Origin: Rhizobium grahamii
GTDB lineage: Bacteria > Pseudomonadota > Alphaproteobacteria > Rhizobiales > Rhizobiaceae
Assembly (NCBI RefSeq): GCF_009498215.1
Contig: NZ_CP043498.1
Coordinates: 1,550,001-1,614,000, forward strand
Length of the DNA: 64,000 nucleotides
Direction: 5' to 3'
Shown: positions 45,236-52,411 of the stretch, in pieces
Position numbering within the stretch: the first letter of the stretch is position 1
Layout: every line of letters begins with the position of its first letter
Made by a program: the position numbers and the translations under genes
The notes under the pieces: generated by a model
What the model saw: only the letters and a program-made list of their open reading frames with translations
Database searches by the model: none
Told to the model about the DNA's origin: nothing

Positions 45236-45328
45236 TCAGGCCAAGTCCGTCCAGTCGATCATCGGCGCAACGGCGAAGATCGGCTGGCCTGACGTCAGGG
45301 CCTCGGCGTAGAAATTGGATGTGCTCAT
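45236..45328 (-). pseudogene. dusA: Displaced native 5' end of dusA
   Basis: ATG 45328 to TGA 45236 encodes 30 residues: MSTSNFYAEALTSGQ followed by PIFAVAPMIDWTD, the true DusA N-terminus, then reads out into element sequence and stops. The second half is the attR core. It is the left-behind part of the host gene after integration, and would be rejoined on excision. Confidence 0.9.
45249..45283. repeat. attR: 35-bp direct repeat
   Basis: Identical copy of 27799-27833. Defines the right boundary of the element. Confidence 0.92.
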
Positions 45329-45491
45329 GCTGCGCTCATAGCGCAAAGGCGGGCGAAATGCCAGTTTGCCGGGCGCAGGGCAGCAATGCGGCGATGCGCT
45401 GCCAAATCGCCGCGACGATGACGAACCGCGCTTCCCCCCTCGCAGCGTTTGCGTCTAAGATGCCTGACGTCATGAACAGCAAGAGCCTGCA

Positions 45492-46186
45492 ATGTCCCTT
45501 TCCGCGACCGTCATCCCCCTGCCGCAACCCGTCCTTCTTCCCGTCGAAGGCACCGCCGAGGCCTTTCCGGTGCGCCGCGTCTACTGCGTCGGGCGCAACT
45601 ATGCCGACCACGCGATCGAGATGGGCCACGACCCGAGCCGCGAGCCGCCGTTCTTTTTCCAGAAGAACGCCGACAACCTGCTGCCGGCGGGCAAGGATTT
45701 CCCTACCCGCCGCTCTCGAGCGATGTGCATTTCGAGGTCGAATGCGTCCTGGCGCTGAAGGCCGGCGGCCAGAACATTGCCGCCGACAAGGCGCTCGACT
45801 GCATCTACGGCTACGCCGTCGGCATCGACTTCACCCGTCGCGATCTGCAGGCCGAAGCCAAGAAGCTCGGTCGCCCCTGGGAGGTCGCCAAGGCTTTCGA
45901 ATATTCCGCACCCGTTTCGCCGATCGTCCCTGCGGCGAAGCTCGGCCATCCCTCGGTCGGCCGGATCTGGCTGGAGCTGAACGGCAAGCGCGTCCAGGAT
46001 GGCGACCTCAACCAGATGATCTGGAAGGTGCCGGAGATCATCGCCGAACTCTCGAAGCTCTTCATCCTGGCACCCGGCGACGTGATCATGACCGGCACGC
46101 CTGCCGGCGTCGGCGCCGTGACCAAAGGCGACCGCGTCGAGTGCGGCATTGACGGTGTCGCCTCCCTGTCGGTCAAGGTGGCCTGA
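45492..46186 (+). pseudogene. Fumarylacetoacetate hydrolase family protein, reading frame broken once
   Basis: Two frames make one ~231-residue FAH-fold protein. First part: [36 protein letters not shown]. Second part: [15 protein letters not shown] (metal Glu), YGYAVGIDFTRRDLQ (metal Asp), GDVIMTGTPAGVG. The break is at 45701-45703: CCC where CCCC would give [16 protein letters not shown]. Family members hydrolyse C-C bonds of acyl-pyruvates or decarboxylate oxaloacetate using Mg2+. Followed after 12 bp by a carbonic anhydrase gene. The rest is intact, so sequencing error is likely. Confidence 0.9.
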
Positions 46187-46198
46187 GAGGAGACGTCC

Positions 46199-46729
46199 AT
46201 GCCTGTCTACGCCCTCGGGGGACTGACCCCGGATCTGCCGGCACCCGGCACCTACTGGATCGCACCGGGTGCCCATGTCATCGGTCAGGTCTCGCTTGGC
46301 GCCGATGTCGGCGTCTGGTTCGGCGCGGTGCTGCGCGGCGACAACGAGCCGATCACGGTCGGCGCGGCGACGAACATCCAGGAAGGCGCAATGTTGCACA
46401 CCGATCCCGGACATCCGGTCACGATCGGCGAAGGCTGCACCATCGGCCATCACGCCATCGTCCACGGCTGCACGATCGGCGATAATTCGCTTGTTGGCAT
46501 GGGCGCCACGGTCCTGAACGGCGCCAGGATCGGCAACAACTGCCTCGTCGGCGCCAATGCGCTGATCACCGAGGGCAAGGAGTTTCCCGACAATTCCCTG
46601 ATCGTCGGCTCGCCGGCCCGCGCCATCCGCACCCTCGATGCGGATGCAATCAAGGGCCTCAGCCACGCGGCTGAAAAATATGTCGCCAACTGGCAGCGTT
46701 TTGCACGGGATCTAAAGCGGCTGGATTGA
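46199..46729 (+). CDS. Gamma-class carbonic anhydrase family protein
   Basis: 176 residues, left-handed beta-helix hexapeptide repeats (VIGQVSLGADVGVWFGAVL onward). Zinc His pattern: MLHTDPGHPVTIG and IGHHAIVHGCTIG. Soluble, trimeric in the family; includes CaiE/PaaY-like members with weak or no CO2 hydration. Co-transcribed with the FAH gene. Confidence 0.92.
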   Translation: MPVYALGGLTPDLPAPGTYWIAPGAHVIGQVSLGADVGVWFGAVLRGDNEPITVGAATNIQEGAMLHTDPGHPVTIGEGCTIGHHAIVHGCTIGDNSLVGMGATVLNGARIGNNCLVGANALITEGKEFPDNSLIVGSPARAIRTLDADAIKGLSHAAEKYVANWQRFARDLKRLD

Positions 46730-46950
46730 CTGAATAATAGCGCCAAAAGTCCGCATTTAACTCGACGAGTATTCAGATCTGCATATCAGAATCAGTCTGA
46801 ACCTGTTGATTTCCAACACAGCGAGGTATTCCGTCTCATTCCGCACTGAACGATCCCCAAAGTGCTTGACCATGTGTCCGACACCTGTGCTTTGCGTCAA
46901 ATTCGCCACGCGAGCAAAAAGGTGCCCAGCGCTTCAAAAGGGACACCGGA

Positions 46951-47133
46951 ATGACCACACACCTTCTCAACCTCCTAATCGCTCTCTACTCGCTAGATCT
47001 GACGAGAGATGAGATTCTTGGATTGCTGTTTGTCTGGGTCGCCGCCATCCAATACGTCAGTGGCACCAAGAACACCGATCAGACTTCCAACGATAAGGCA
47101 AAGAGCAAGCGTAAACGTGGACGAGAAAAGTAG
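46951..47133 (+). CDS. Small hypothetical protein
   Basis: 60 residues; a weak GGACACC ribosome site. One hydrophobic helix (EILGLLFVWVAAIQYV) and a very basic tail (KAKSKRKRGREK). Possibly real, possibly chance. The ~220 bp upstream hold nothing I recognise. Confidence 0.35.
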   Translation: MTTHLLNLLIALYSLDLTRDEILGLLFVWVAAIQYVSGTKNTDQTSNDKAKSKRKRGREK

Positions 47134-47203
47134 GATGTCGGAAATGCGAGCCTGCACCACAGCTAATCGAGCCAGCCACCTCGCCCTTTGTCGAAGCCAA
47201 CCG

Positions 47204-47602
47204 CTACGCCGCGCAGGCCTCGCACTGCCCGCGGATCTCGATCGTCGTCTTCTCGGCCTTGAACTTCTTGGCCTTCGTCCAGTGCATCAGCCGGTGGTCG
47301 ACCTCATGATCGTGGAACTCCATCACCTGGCCGCAGCTCTCGCAGATCGCAAAGGCGACGATGCCGTGGCTGTGGCAGTTATCGCCGGGGTGGGCGCAGG
47401 CGACGAAGGAATTGATGCTTTCGAGCCGGTGCACGACGCCGTATTCGAGCAGCTTCTCCAGCGCCCGATAGACCTGCAGCGGCGCGCGAAATCCGTGGTC
47501 GCGCAGCTTGTCGAGAATGGTGTAGGCGCTGAGCGGCCCGTCGGCCTTTTCGAGAACATCGAAGACCAGAGCCTGGTTCTTGGTCAGTGCCGGTGCGCTC
47601 AT
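47204..47602 (-). CDS. zur: Zinc uptake regulator, Fur family
   Basis: 132 residues from ATG 47602, overlapping the znuB stop (ATGA). N-terminal winged helix (ALVFDVLEKADGPLSAYTIL, APLQVYRALEKLLEYG), then His/Cys-rich dimer and metal domain: CAHPGDNCHSHGI, CESCGQVMEFHDHEVDH and CEAC (structural zinc). With Zn2+ it represses zinc uptake. Its position at the end of znuCB and boxes at 49.4 and 50.5 kb identify it as Zur rather than Fur or Mur. Confidence 0.93.
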   Translation of the reverse strand: MSAPALTKNQALVFDVLEKADGPLSAYTILDKLRDHGFRAPLQVYRALEKLLEYGVVHRLESINSFVACAHPGDNCHSHGIVAFAICESCGQVMEFHDHEVDHRLMHWTKAKKFKAEKTTIEIRGQCEACAA

Positions 47603-48417
47603 GAGCCTTGTCCTTCCGTGATCGTCTGCCGCCGCCCGAGCTTGGGCAGCAGGCTGAGTATGAAGAGAATGAGAGCTGCGACGACGATCGACGGCCCGGA
47701 GGGCGTGTCGTAGGTCAGGGAGCCAAACAGCCCGCCGACAACCGCGACGGCACCGATCAGAGAGGCAAAGACGGCCATCACCTCCGGCGTAGAAGCGAAG
47801 CGCCGTGCCGCCGCCGCGGGGATGATCAGCAGCGAGGTGATCAGCATGATGCCGACGATCTTCATGGCAATGGCGATGACGACGGCCATCAGCAGCATGA
47901 AGAAGAGCCGCGCCCGCTCCGGCTTCAGCCCTTCGGCCTCTGCGAGCTCGGGATTGACGGTGGAGGCGAGAAGCGGCAGCCAAAGCCAGGCGATCGCAGC
48001 CAGCACGAGAATGCCACCGCCCCAGATCATAACAATATCCGTCTTCGAGACCGCGAGGATGTCGCCGAACAGGAAGGCGATGAGATCGATGCGCACCCAG
48101 CTCATGAACGCGACCATGACAAGCCCGATCGCCAGCGTCGCATGCGAGAGGATGCCGAGCAGCGCATCGGCCGAGAGCGCCTGCCGCTTCTGCAGCACGA
48201 GCAGCAGGATCGAGACGGCGGCCGCGACTATGAAGACCGAGAGCGTCAGGTTGAACTGCATCAGCAGCGACAGCGCGACGCCGAGCAGTGCGGAATGCGA
48301 GATCGTGTCGCCGAAATAAGCCATGCGCCGCCAGATGATGAAGCAGCCGAGCGGGCCGGTTGTCAGCGCAAGGCCAACGCCTGCGAGGATGGCGCGGACG
48401 AAGAAATCGTCAAACAT
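47599..48417 (-). CDS. znuB: Zinc ABC transporter permease
   Basis: 272 residues from ATG 48417. About eight helices (ILAGVGLALTTGPLGCFIIW, LGILSHATLAIGLVMVAF, LLMAVVIAIAMKIVGIMLIT). ABC-3 family: RRMAYFGDTISHSALLGVAL and SLLIIPAAAARR. Passes Zn2+ across the inner membrane. Overlaps znuC by 8 bp and zur by 4 bp. Confidence 0.95.
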   Translation of the reverse strand: MFDDFFVRAILAGVGLALTTGPLGCFIIWRRMAYFGDTISHSALLGVALSLLMQFNLTLSVFIVAAAVSILLLVLQKRQALSADALLGILSHATLAIGLVMVAFMSWVRIDLIAFLFGDILAVSKTDIVMIWGGGILVLAAIAWLWLPLLASTVNPELAEAEGLKPERARLFFMLLMAVVIAIAMKIVGIMLITSLLIIPAAAARRFASTPEVMAVFASLIGAVAVVGGLFGSLTYDTPSGPSIVVAALILFILSLLPKLGRRQTITEGQGS

Positions 48418-49357
48418 GGCGCTCTCCCGCCGGCTGCTTATGCCCGTGCCCGTCATCGGCCGTATGATGGTGGGCATGGTCATGATGCTCGTGACCATGA
48501 TCATGTGCCGTGTGAGTGTGGCCAGCATGGTGATGCCCGGCATGATCGTGGTGATGGCCATCATCAGGGTGGCAATGGTCCGTCACCGAGCCATCTGCAT
48601 GCAACACGCGGCCATCGGGGAGATGCGTATGATCATGGTCATGACTGTAGACGGCCAGCGACTGCGCGGCGCGGCTGCCAAACAGGCGCACATACTCGGC
48701 GCTCTGCGTCACCGCCTGTGGCGTTCCCCGGCAGCACACATGGCCATTGAGGCAGATGACCGTATCGGTCGCCGCCATCACCACATGGAGGTCGTGCGAG
48801 ATGAGGAGGATGCCGCAGCCCGTCGTGTTGCGGATTGTCTTGATCAGGTCGTAGATGGCGATCTCGCCGGAGAAATCGACACCCTGCACCGGCTCGTCGA
48901 GGACAAGCAGATCCGGCTTGCGGGCAATGGCGCGCGCCATCAGCGCCCGCTGGAACTCGCCGCCCGAGAGATGCTGCACCTCAGCGTCCAGCATATGCGA
49001 GAGGCCGACTGCGTCGAGCGCCTCGTTCATGTCACCGGCCGACAGCGGTCCGGTTAGCGTCATCAGCCGGCGCACTGTGAGCGGCAGCGTCCAGTCGATC
49101 GCCAGTTTCTGCGGCACATAGCCGACCTTGAGGCCGCCGGCGCGCTCCACCTTTCCCTCGTCGGGCTTCAAGACGCCGATCGCCGTCTTCACGGTCGTCG
49201 ACTTGCCCGAGCCGTTCGGGCCGATCAGCGTGACAATCTCGCCGCGCGAGACGGAGAAATCCACGCCGCGGACGAGCCAGCGGCCGTTTCTGCGTACGCC
49301 GACGTTGGAAAGCGAGACCAATGGCTTGGCTTCGGAATTTGCGGGAGGGAACATCAT
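48410..49357 (-). CDS. znuC: Zinc ABC transporter ATP-binding protein with His-rich tail
   Basis: 315 residues from ATG 49357 (49354 also possible). Walker A GPNGSGKST, signature HLSGGEFQRALMARA, Walker B LLVLDEPVQGVDF, H-loop LLISHDLHVVM. The last ~60 residues are a His/Asp repeat region (HHHDHAGHHHAGHTHTAHDH), a likely zinc buffer seen in ZnuC of rhizobia. Energises ZnuB. Transcribed away from znuA across a region with two Zur boxes. Confidence 0.95.
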   Translation of the reverse strand: MMFPPANSEAKPLVSLSNVGVRRNGRWLVRGVDFSVSRGEIVTLIGPNGSGKSTTVKTAIGVLKPDEGKVERAGGLKVGYVPQKLAIDWTLPLTVRRLMTLTGPLSAGDMNEALDAVGLSHMLDAEVQHLSGGEFQRALMARAIARKPDLLVLDEPVQGVDFSGEIAIYDLIKTIRNTTGCGILLISHDLHVVMAATDTVICLNGHVCCRGTPQAVTQSAEYVRLFGSRAAQSLAVYSHDHDHTHLPDGRVLHADGSVTDHCHPDDGHHHDHAGHHHAGHTHTAHDHGHEHHDHAHHHTADDGHGHKQPAGERHV

Positions 49358-49394
49358 TTTTCCGAATGTGCTGTTGCGACTTGCTATCGCACAC

Positions 49395-49430
49395 GTTATA
49401 GCATAACGCAATTGATGTAATAACATTACA
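49395..49430. promoter_or_regulatory. Two candidate Zur boxes between znuC and znuA
   Basis: GTTATAGCATAAC (49395-49407) and the perfect palindrome TGTAATAACATTACA (49416-49430), both matching the alphaproteobacterial Zur pattern of GTnATAn3TAnAC type. The 98-bp divergent region would let one repressor control both directions. Confidence 0.75.
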
Positions 49431-49455
49431 ATTGCAATTCAAGCGGAGTACACCG

Positions 49456-50436
49456 ATGAAAATCGCGATGGCCCTTACCCTCGCAGTCCCCGCCATCTTC
49501 TTTGCCGAGGCGGGCAGAACGGCGGATGCGCCTGTCGTGGTCACCTCGATCAAGCCTGTTCATTCGTTGGTATCGGCGATCATGCAGGGGGTCGGCACAC
49601 CCGAACTGATCGTCGATGGCGCTGCCTCGCCGCACACCTACAACATGAAGCCATCGAACGCGCGGGCGCTGCAGAACGCCAAGGTGGTGTTCTGGGTCGG
49701 CCCCGGGCTCGAAGCGTTTCTGGAGAAGCCTCTGGAGGCGATCGGGTCAGACGCCGTCGTCGCCGAGCTCGACAAGGCGCCGGGGCTCACCAAGCTCAAG
49801 TTCCGCGAAGGCGGCGCCTTCGAGCCGCACTATGACGGCGACCACGACGATGCAGATCACCATGACAGCGATGGGCACGATCACGCCGACGCCGATCATG
49901 ACCACGCTCATGGAGCATTCGACACGCATCTCTGGCTCGATCCGCAGAATGCCAAGGCCATGGCTGCCGAGATCACCACCACTCTCGTCGCAGCCGACCC
50001 CGCCAATGCCCTCACCTACCAGGCCAACGCCAAGACGCTGGACGACAAGCTCGACGCACTGGACAAGGAAATCACCGGCATCGTATCACCGGTCAAGGAC
50101 AAGCCGTTCATCGTCTTCCACGACGCCTACCAGTATTTCGAGAACCGCTATCACGTGCGGGTCGCTGGCTCGATCACCGTCAGCCCTGAAACGATCCCCG
50201 GCGCGGAACGCATTGCGGAGATTCACAAGAAGGTCGGTGAACTCGGCGCCACCTGCGTATTCGCCGAACCGCAGTTCCAGCCGCGACTGGTCGATGTCGT
50301 GATCGAGGGAACCAAGGCGAAGGCCGGCGTCCTCGATCCCGAGGCCGCCACGCTCGATGCCGGGCCGGACCTCTATTTCGACCTCATGCACGGTATTGCC
50401 AACAGCATGAAGGACTGCCTCTCGAGAGAAAGCTAA
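49456..50436 (+). CDS. znuA: Zinc ABC transporter periplasmic solute-binding protein
   Basis: 326 residues from ATG 49456. Signal peptide (MALTLAVPAIFFAEA). Cluster A-I features: zinc His in ASPHTYNMKPSNA, a His/Asp-rich flexible loop (DHDDADHHDSDGHDHADADH), DTHLWLDPQNAKAMA, FHDAYQYFENRY and EPQFQPRLV. Captures Zn2+ in the periplasm for ZnuBC. Followed by a good terminator. Confidence 0.95.
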   Translation: MKIAMALTLAVPAIFFAEAGRTADAPVVVTSIKPVHSLVSAIMQGVGTPELIVDGAASPHTYNMKPSNARALQNAKVVFWVGPGLEAFLEKPLEAIGSDAVVAELDKAPGLTKLKFREGGAFEPHYDGDHDDADHHDSDGHDHADADHDHAHGAFDTHLWLDPQNAKAMAAEITTTLVAADPANALTYQANAKTLDDKLDALDKEITGIVSPVKDKPFIVFHDAYQYFENRYHVRVAGSITVSPETIPGAERIAEIHKKVGELGATCVFAEPQFQPRLVDVVIEGTKAKAGVLDPEAATLDAGPDLYFDLMHGIANSMKDCLSRES

Positions 50437-50451
50437 GCCAGACACGGCGAA

Positions 50452-50476
50452 GGCGGACCTCGCAGTCCGCCTTTTT
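50452..50476 (+). terminator. Rho-independent terminator of znuA
   Basis: GGCGGAC (50452-50458), loop CTCGCA, GTCCGCC (50465-50471), TTTTT. Confidence 0.88.
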
Positions 50477-50488
50477 CAGCACAATGAA

Positions 50489-50504
50489 TGTAACTATATA
50501 ACAT
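50489..50504 (+). promoter_or_regulatory. Candidate Zur box before the COG0523 gene
   Basis: TGTAACTATATAACAT, an imperfect palindrome similar to the boxes at 49.4 kb, 14 bp before the ATG of the zinc GTPase gene and after the znuA terminator. Confidence 0.65.
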
Positions 50505-50517
50505 ATCGGATCATTCA

Positions 50518-51723
50518 ATGAATACGAAGCTTCCCGTAACGGTGCTGTCGGGCTTTCTGGGCGCCGGCAAGACCACGCTGCTCAACCATATCCTCGGAAA
50601 CCGTCAGGGCTTGCGCGTCGCCGTGATCGTCAATGACATGAGCGAGGTCAACATCGACGCCGCCCTGGTACGCGATGGTGGCGCCAACCTGTCACGAACA
50701 GACGAAGCCCTGGTGGAGATGACGAACGGCTGCATCTGCTGCACGCTGCGTGACGATCTGCTGAAGGAAGTCCGCCACCTGGCGGAACAGGGGCGCTTCG
50801 ATTACCTCCTGATCGAAGCGACGGGAATTGCCGAACCTCTGCCTGTTGCGACGACCTTCGATTTCCGCGACGAGAACGGCGAAAGCCTCTCCGACACCGC
50901 CAGACTCGATACAATGGTCACGGTGGTCGACGCCGCCAACCTGCTCTCTGACTATTCGTCCGCGGACTTCCTGGCCGATCGCGGCGAAACCGCAGGCGAT
51001 GGTGATGTCAGGACGATCATCGACCTGCTGGTCGAGCAGATAGAGTTCGCCGATGTGATCGTCCTCAACAAGATCGGTACTGCGACGCCGGCTGAACGCC
51101 AGGCAGCCCGCCAGATCATCGTCGGGCTCAATCCCGATGCCAGACTTGTCGAAACTGACTTCAGCCAGGTCGACCTCAGCGATGTATTGGGAACGGGACG
51201 CTTCGACATCGATCGCGCCGAGATGCATCCCCTCTGGTACAAGGAACTGCATGGCTTTTCCGACCATGTACCGGAGACCGAGGAATATGGCATCCGCTCC
51301 TTCGTCTATCGGGAAAAGCGGCCCTTCGAACCGGCCAAACTGCAGCGTTTCTTCGATACCGCCTGGCCTGGCGTCGTCAGGGCGAAAGGTTTCTTCTGGC
51401 TCGCGACGCGCCCGCATCACGTCGGCGAAGTCAGCCAGGCCGGGGCGCTGCTGCGGACGAGCAAGATGGGGCTCTGGTGGTCCTCTGTGCCCCGCGAGCG
51501 ATGGCCGGACGACGAACGCTTCCTGACGGCCATATCGCCCTATCTCGACCCCATCTGGGGCGACCGCCGGCAGGAAATCGTCTTCATAGGCAGTGATCCC
51601 ATGGACGAGGATTGGATACGGCGGCAGCTCGATGCCTGCCTTGTGCCAGAGCAGACCTTCGTACCCGAAAAATGGCGCGGGCTGCCGGATCCCTTCGCGA
51701 GTTGGGAAGAGCGCGTGGCGTGA
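50518..51723 (+). CDS. COG0523 G3E GTPase, zinc metallochaperone (ZigA-like)
   Basis: 401 residues. Walker [17 protein letters not shown], the zinc motif GCICC in [15 protein letters not shown], Walker [18 protein letters not shown] base motif VLNKIG (NKxD variant), and the CobW C-terminal domain ([20 protein letters not shown]). Zur-controlled members deliver zinc to key enzymes during scarcity. A Zur-like box precedes it. Stop overlaps the next small gene (GTGA). Confidence 0.9.
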   Translation: MNTKLPVTVLSGFLGAGKTTLLNHILGNRQGLRVAVIVNDMSEVNIDAALVRDGGANLSRTDEALVEMTNGCICCTLRDDLLKEVRHLAEQGRFDYLLIEATGIAEPLPVATTFDFRDENGESLSDTARLDTMVTVVDAANLLSDYSSADFLADRGETAGDGDVRTIIDLLVEQIEFADVIVLNKIGTATPAERQAARQIIVGLNPDARLVETDFSQVDLSDVLGTGRFDIDRAEMHPLWYKELHGFSDHVPETEEYGIRSFVYREKRPFEPAKLQRFFDTAWPGVVRAKGFFWLATRPHHVGEVSQAGALLRTSKMGLWWSSVPRERWPDDERFLTAISPYLDPIWGDRRQEIVFIGSDPMDEDWIRRQLDACLVPEQTFVPEKWRGLPDPFASWEERVA

Positions 51724-51887
51724 CGACGCAAGTTCCGAAACCCTATCGCTATCACTGCGAGGAATGTGAGCCCCTGCCACCGATTGAGGAATTGGCTGCG
51801 CCACCACGAGCGGAAGCTCCGACAGGAGCCTTGGTTCGGGTGGCCGCCGCGGTGCAACGGTTCCTGCGCAAACAGACACCCGATTGA
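51720..51887 (+). CDS. Small protein coupled to the zinc GTPase gene
   Basis: 55 residues from a GTG overlapping the upstream stop (GTGA). Contains a CxxC pair in [18 protein letters not shown] and a basic amphipathic end ([15 protein letters not shown]). Could bind zinc. Function unknown; its position implies induction under zinc limitation. Confidence 0.55.
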   Translation: MTTQVPKPYRYHCEECEPLPPIEELAAPPRAEAPTGALVRVAAAVQRFLRKQTPD

Positions 51888-51936
51888 ATCAGAAGGGCGG
51901 CATTCAAGCCGCCCCTCCACATATCAAGCATGGCGC

Positions 51937-52245
51937 TTAGCGAATGACGATATTCGCAATCACGCTGCCCGAACCGATGAGCAGGAAGTCTCGATCGACC
52001 TGCACCCAGCGATAGCCGCGTGGCGGAGGCGACAGGCGGTAGCGATGATAATCGCGCACGTCGCGCATGTTGCGGCGTTCGGCAGGCGTCATGCGGTGGC
52101 CACGCGACCACTTGTACTTCTTGACGTGAACATCGCGCTCCACAACAACCGGCCGACGGTGATCCTGGGCGCTCGCTTCGGTCGTCGCCAGCAGCGGAGC
52201 GGCAATCACGGTAGCGGCGAGAAGGAGGGTGGTGAGCTTTTTCAT
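51937..52245 (-). CDS. RcnB-family periplasmic protein
   Basis: 102 residues. Signal peptide (TTLLLAATVIAAPLLATTEA, cleavage near ASA-Q). Mature part: DHRRPVVVERDVHVKKYKWS, then RDYHRYRLSPPPRGYRWVQV and DRDFLLI, the RcnB domain (PF11776). In E. coli RcnB acts in nickel/cobalt homeostasis; rhizobia have many copies of uncertain role. Confidence 0.85.
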   Translation of the reverse strand: MKKLTTLLLAATVIAAPLLATTEASAQDHRRPVVVERDVHVKKYKWSRGHRMTPAERRNMRDVRDYHRYRLSPPPRGYRWVQVDRDFLLIGSGSVIANIVIR

Positions 52246-52371
52246 TGGGAGGTTCCTTTGTGTTGAACACGCCCAGAACCTAGGCCCAAAAAGATGAACC
52301 GAAACTGAAACTTAGATTAAACTTCTGTAATTATAACAAATACTTAAAAGCATATACTAAATTAAAAGATG
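52246..52371. other. AT-rich spacer upstream of rcnB-like gene
   Basis: No gene seen. It should hold the promoter of the rcnB-like gene; AT-rich from 52290 to 52370. It also receives the end of the minus-strand GH43 gene. Confidence 0.3.
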
Positions 52372-52401
52372 CGATATCGCCCGGGTTTCCGGGCGATATC
52401 G
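52372..52401 (-). terminator. Strong hairpin after GH43 gene
   Basis: CGATATCGCCCGG (52372-52384), loop GTTT, CCGGGCGATATCG (52389-52401): 13-bp perfect stem; on the minus strand it is followed by ATCTTTTAATTT. Confidence 0.8.
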
Positions 52402-52411
52402 GGCGTCTCGA

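Larger units (their letters stand above)
27799..45283. mobile_element. 17.4-kb integrated phage satellite (cf-PICI-like) or tail-deleted prophage in dusA
   Basis: Bounded by the 35-bp att repeat. Contents in order: integrase, AlpA-like, two small genes, RepA-like helicase, iteron-like repeats, two small genes, structured non-coding block, HTH protein, portal, tail chaperone, protease, capsid, decoration-like, HNH, Cas2-like (minus), connector, gp10-like, DUF3168, adaptor, TerS, TerL, tape measure with M15 peptidase, two small genes, then minus-strand small membrane protein and XRE regulator, hypothetical and second HNH. I find no tail tube, baseplate, fibre, holin or stand-alone endolysin. 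All frames are intact and tightly overlapped, which argues against random decay. Confidence 0.85.
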
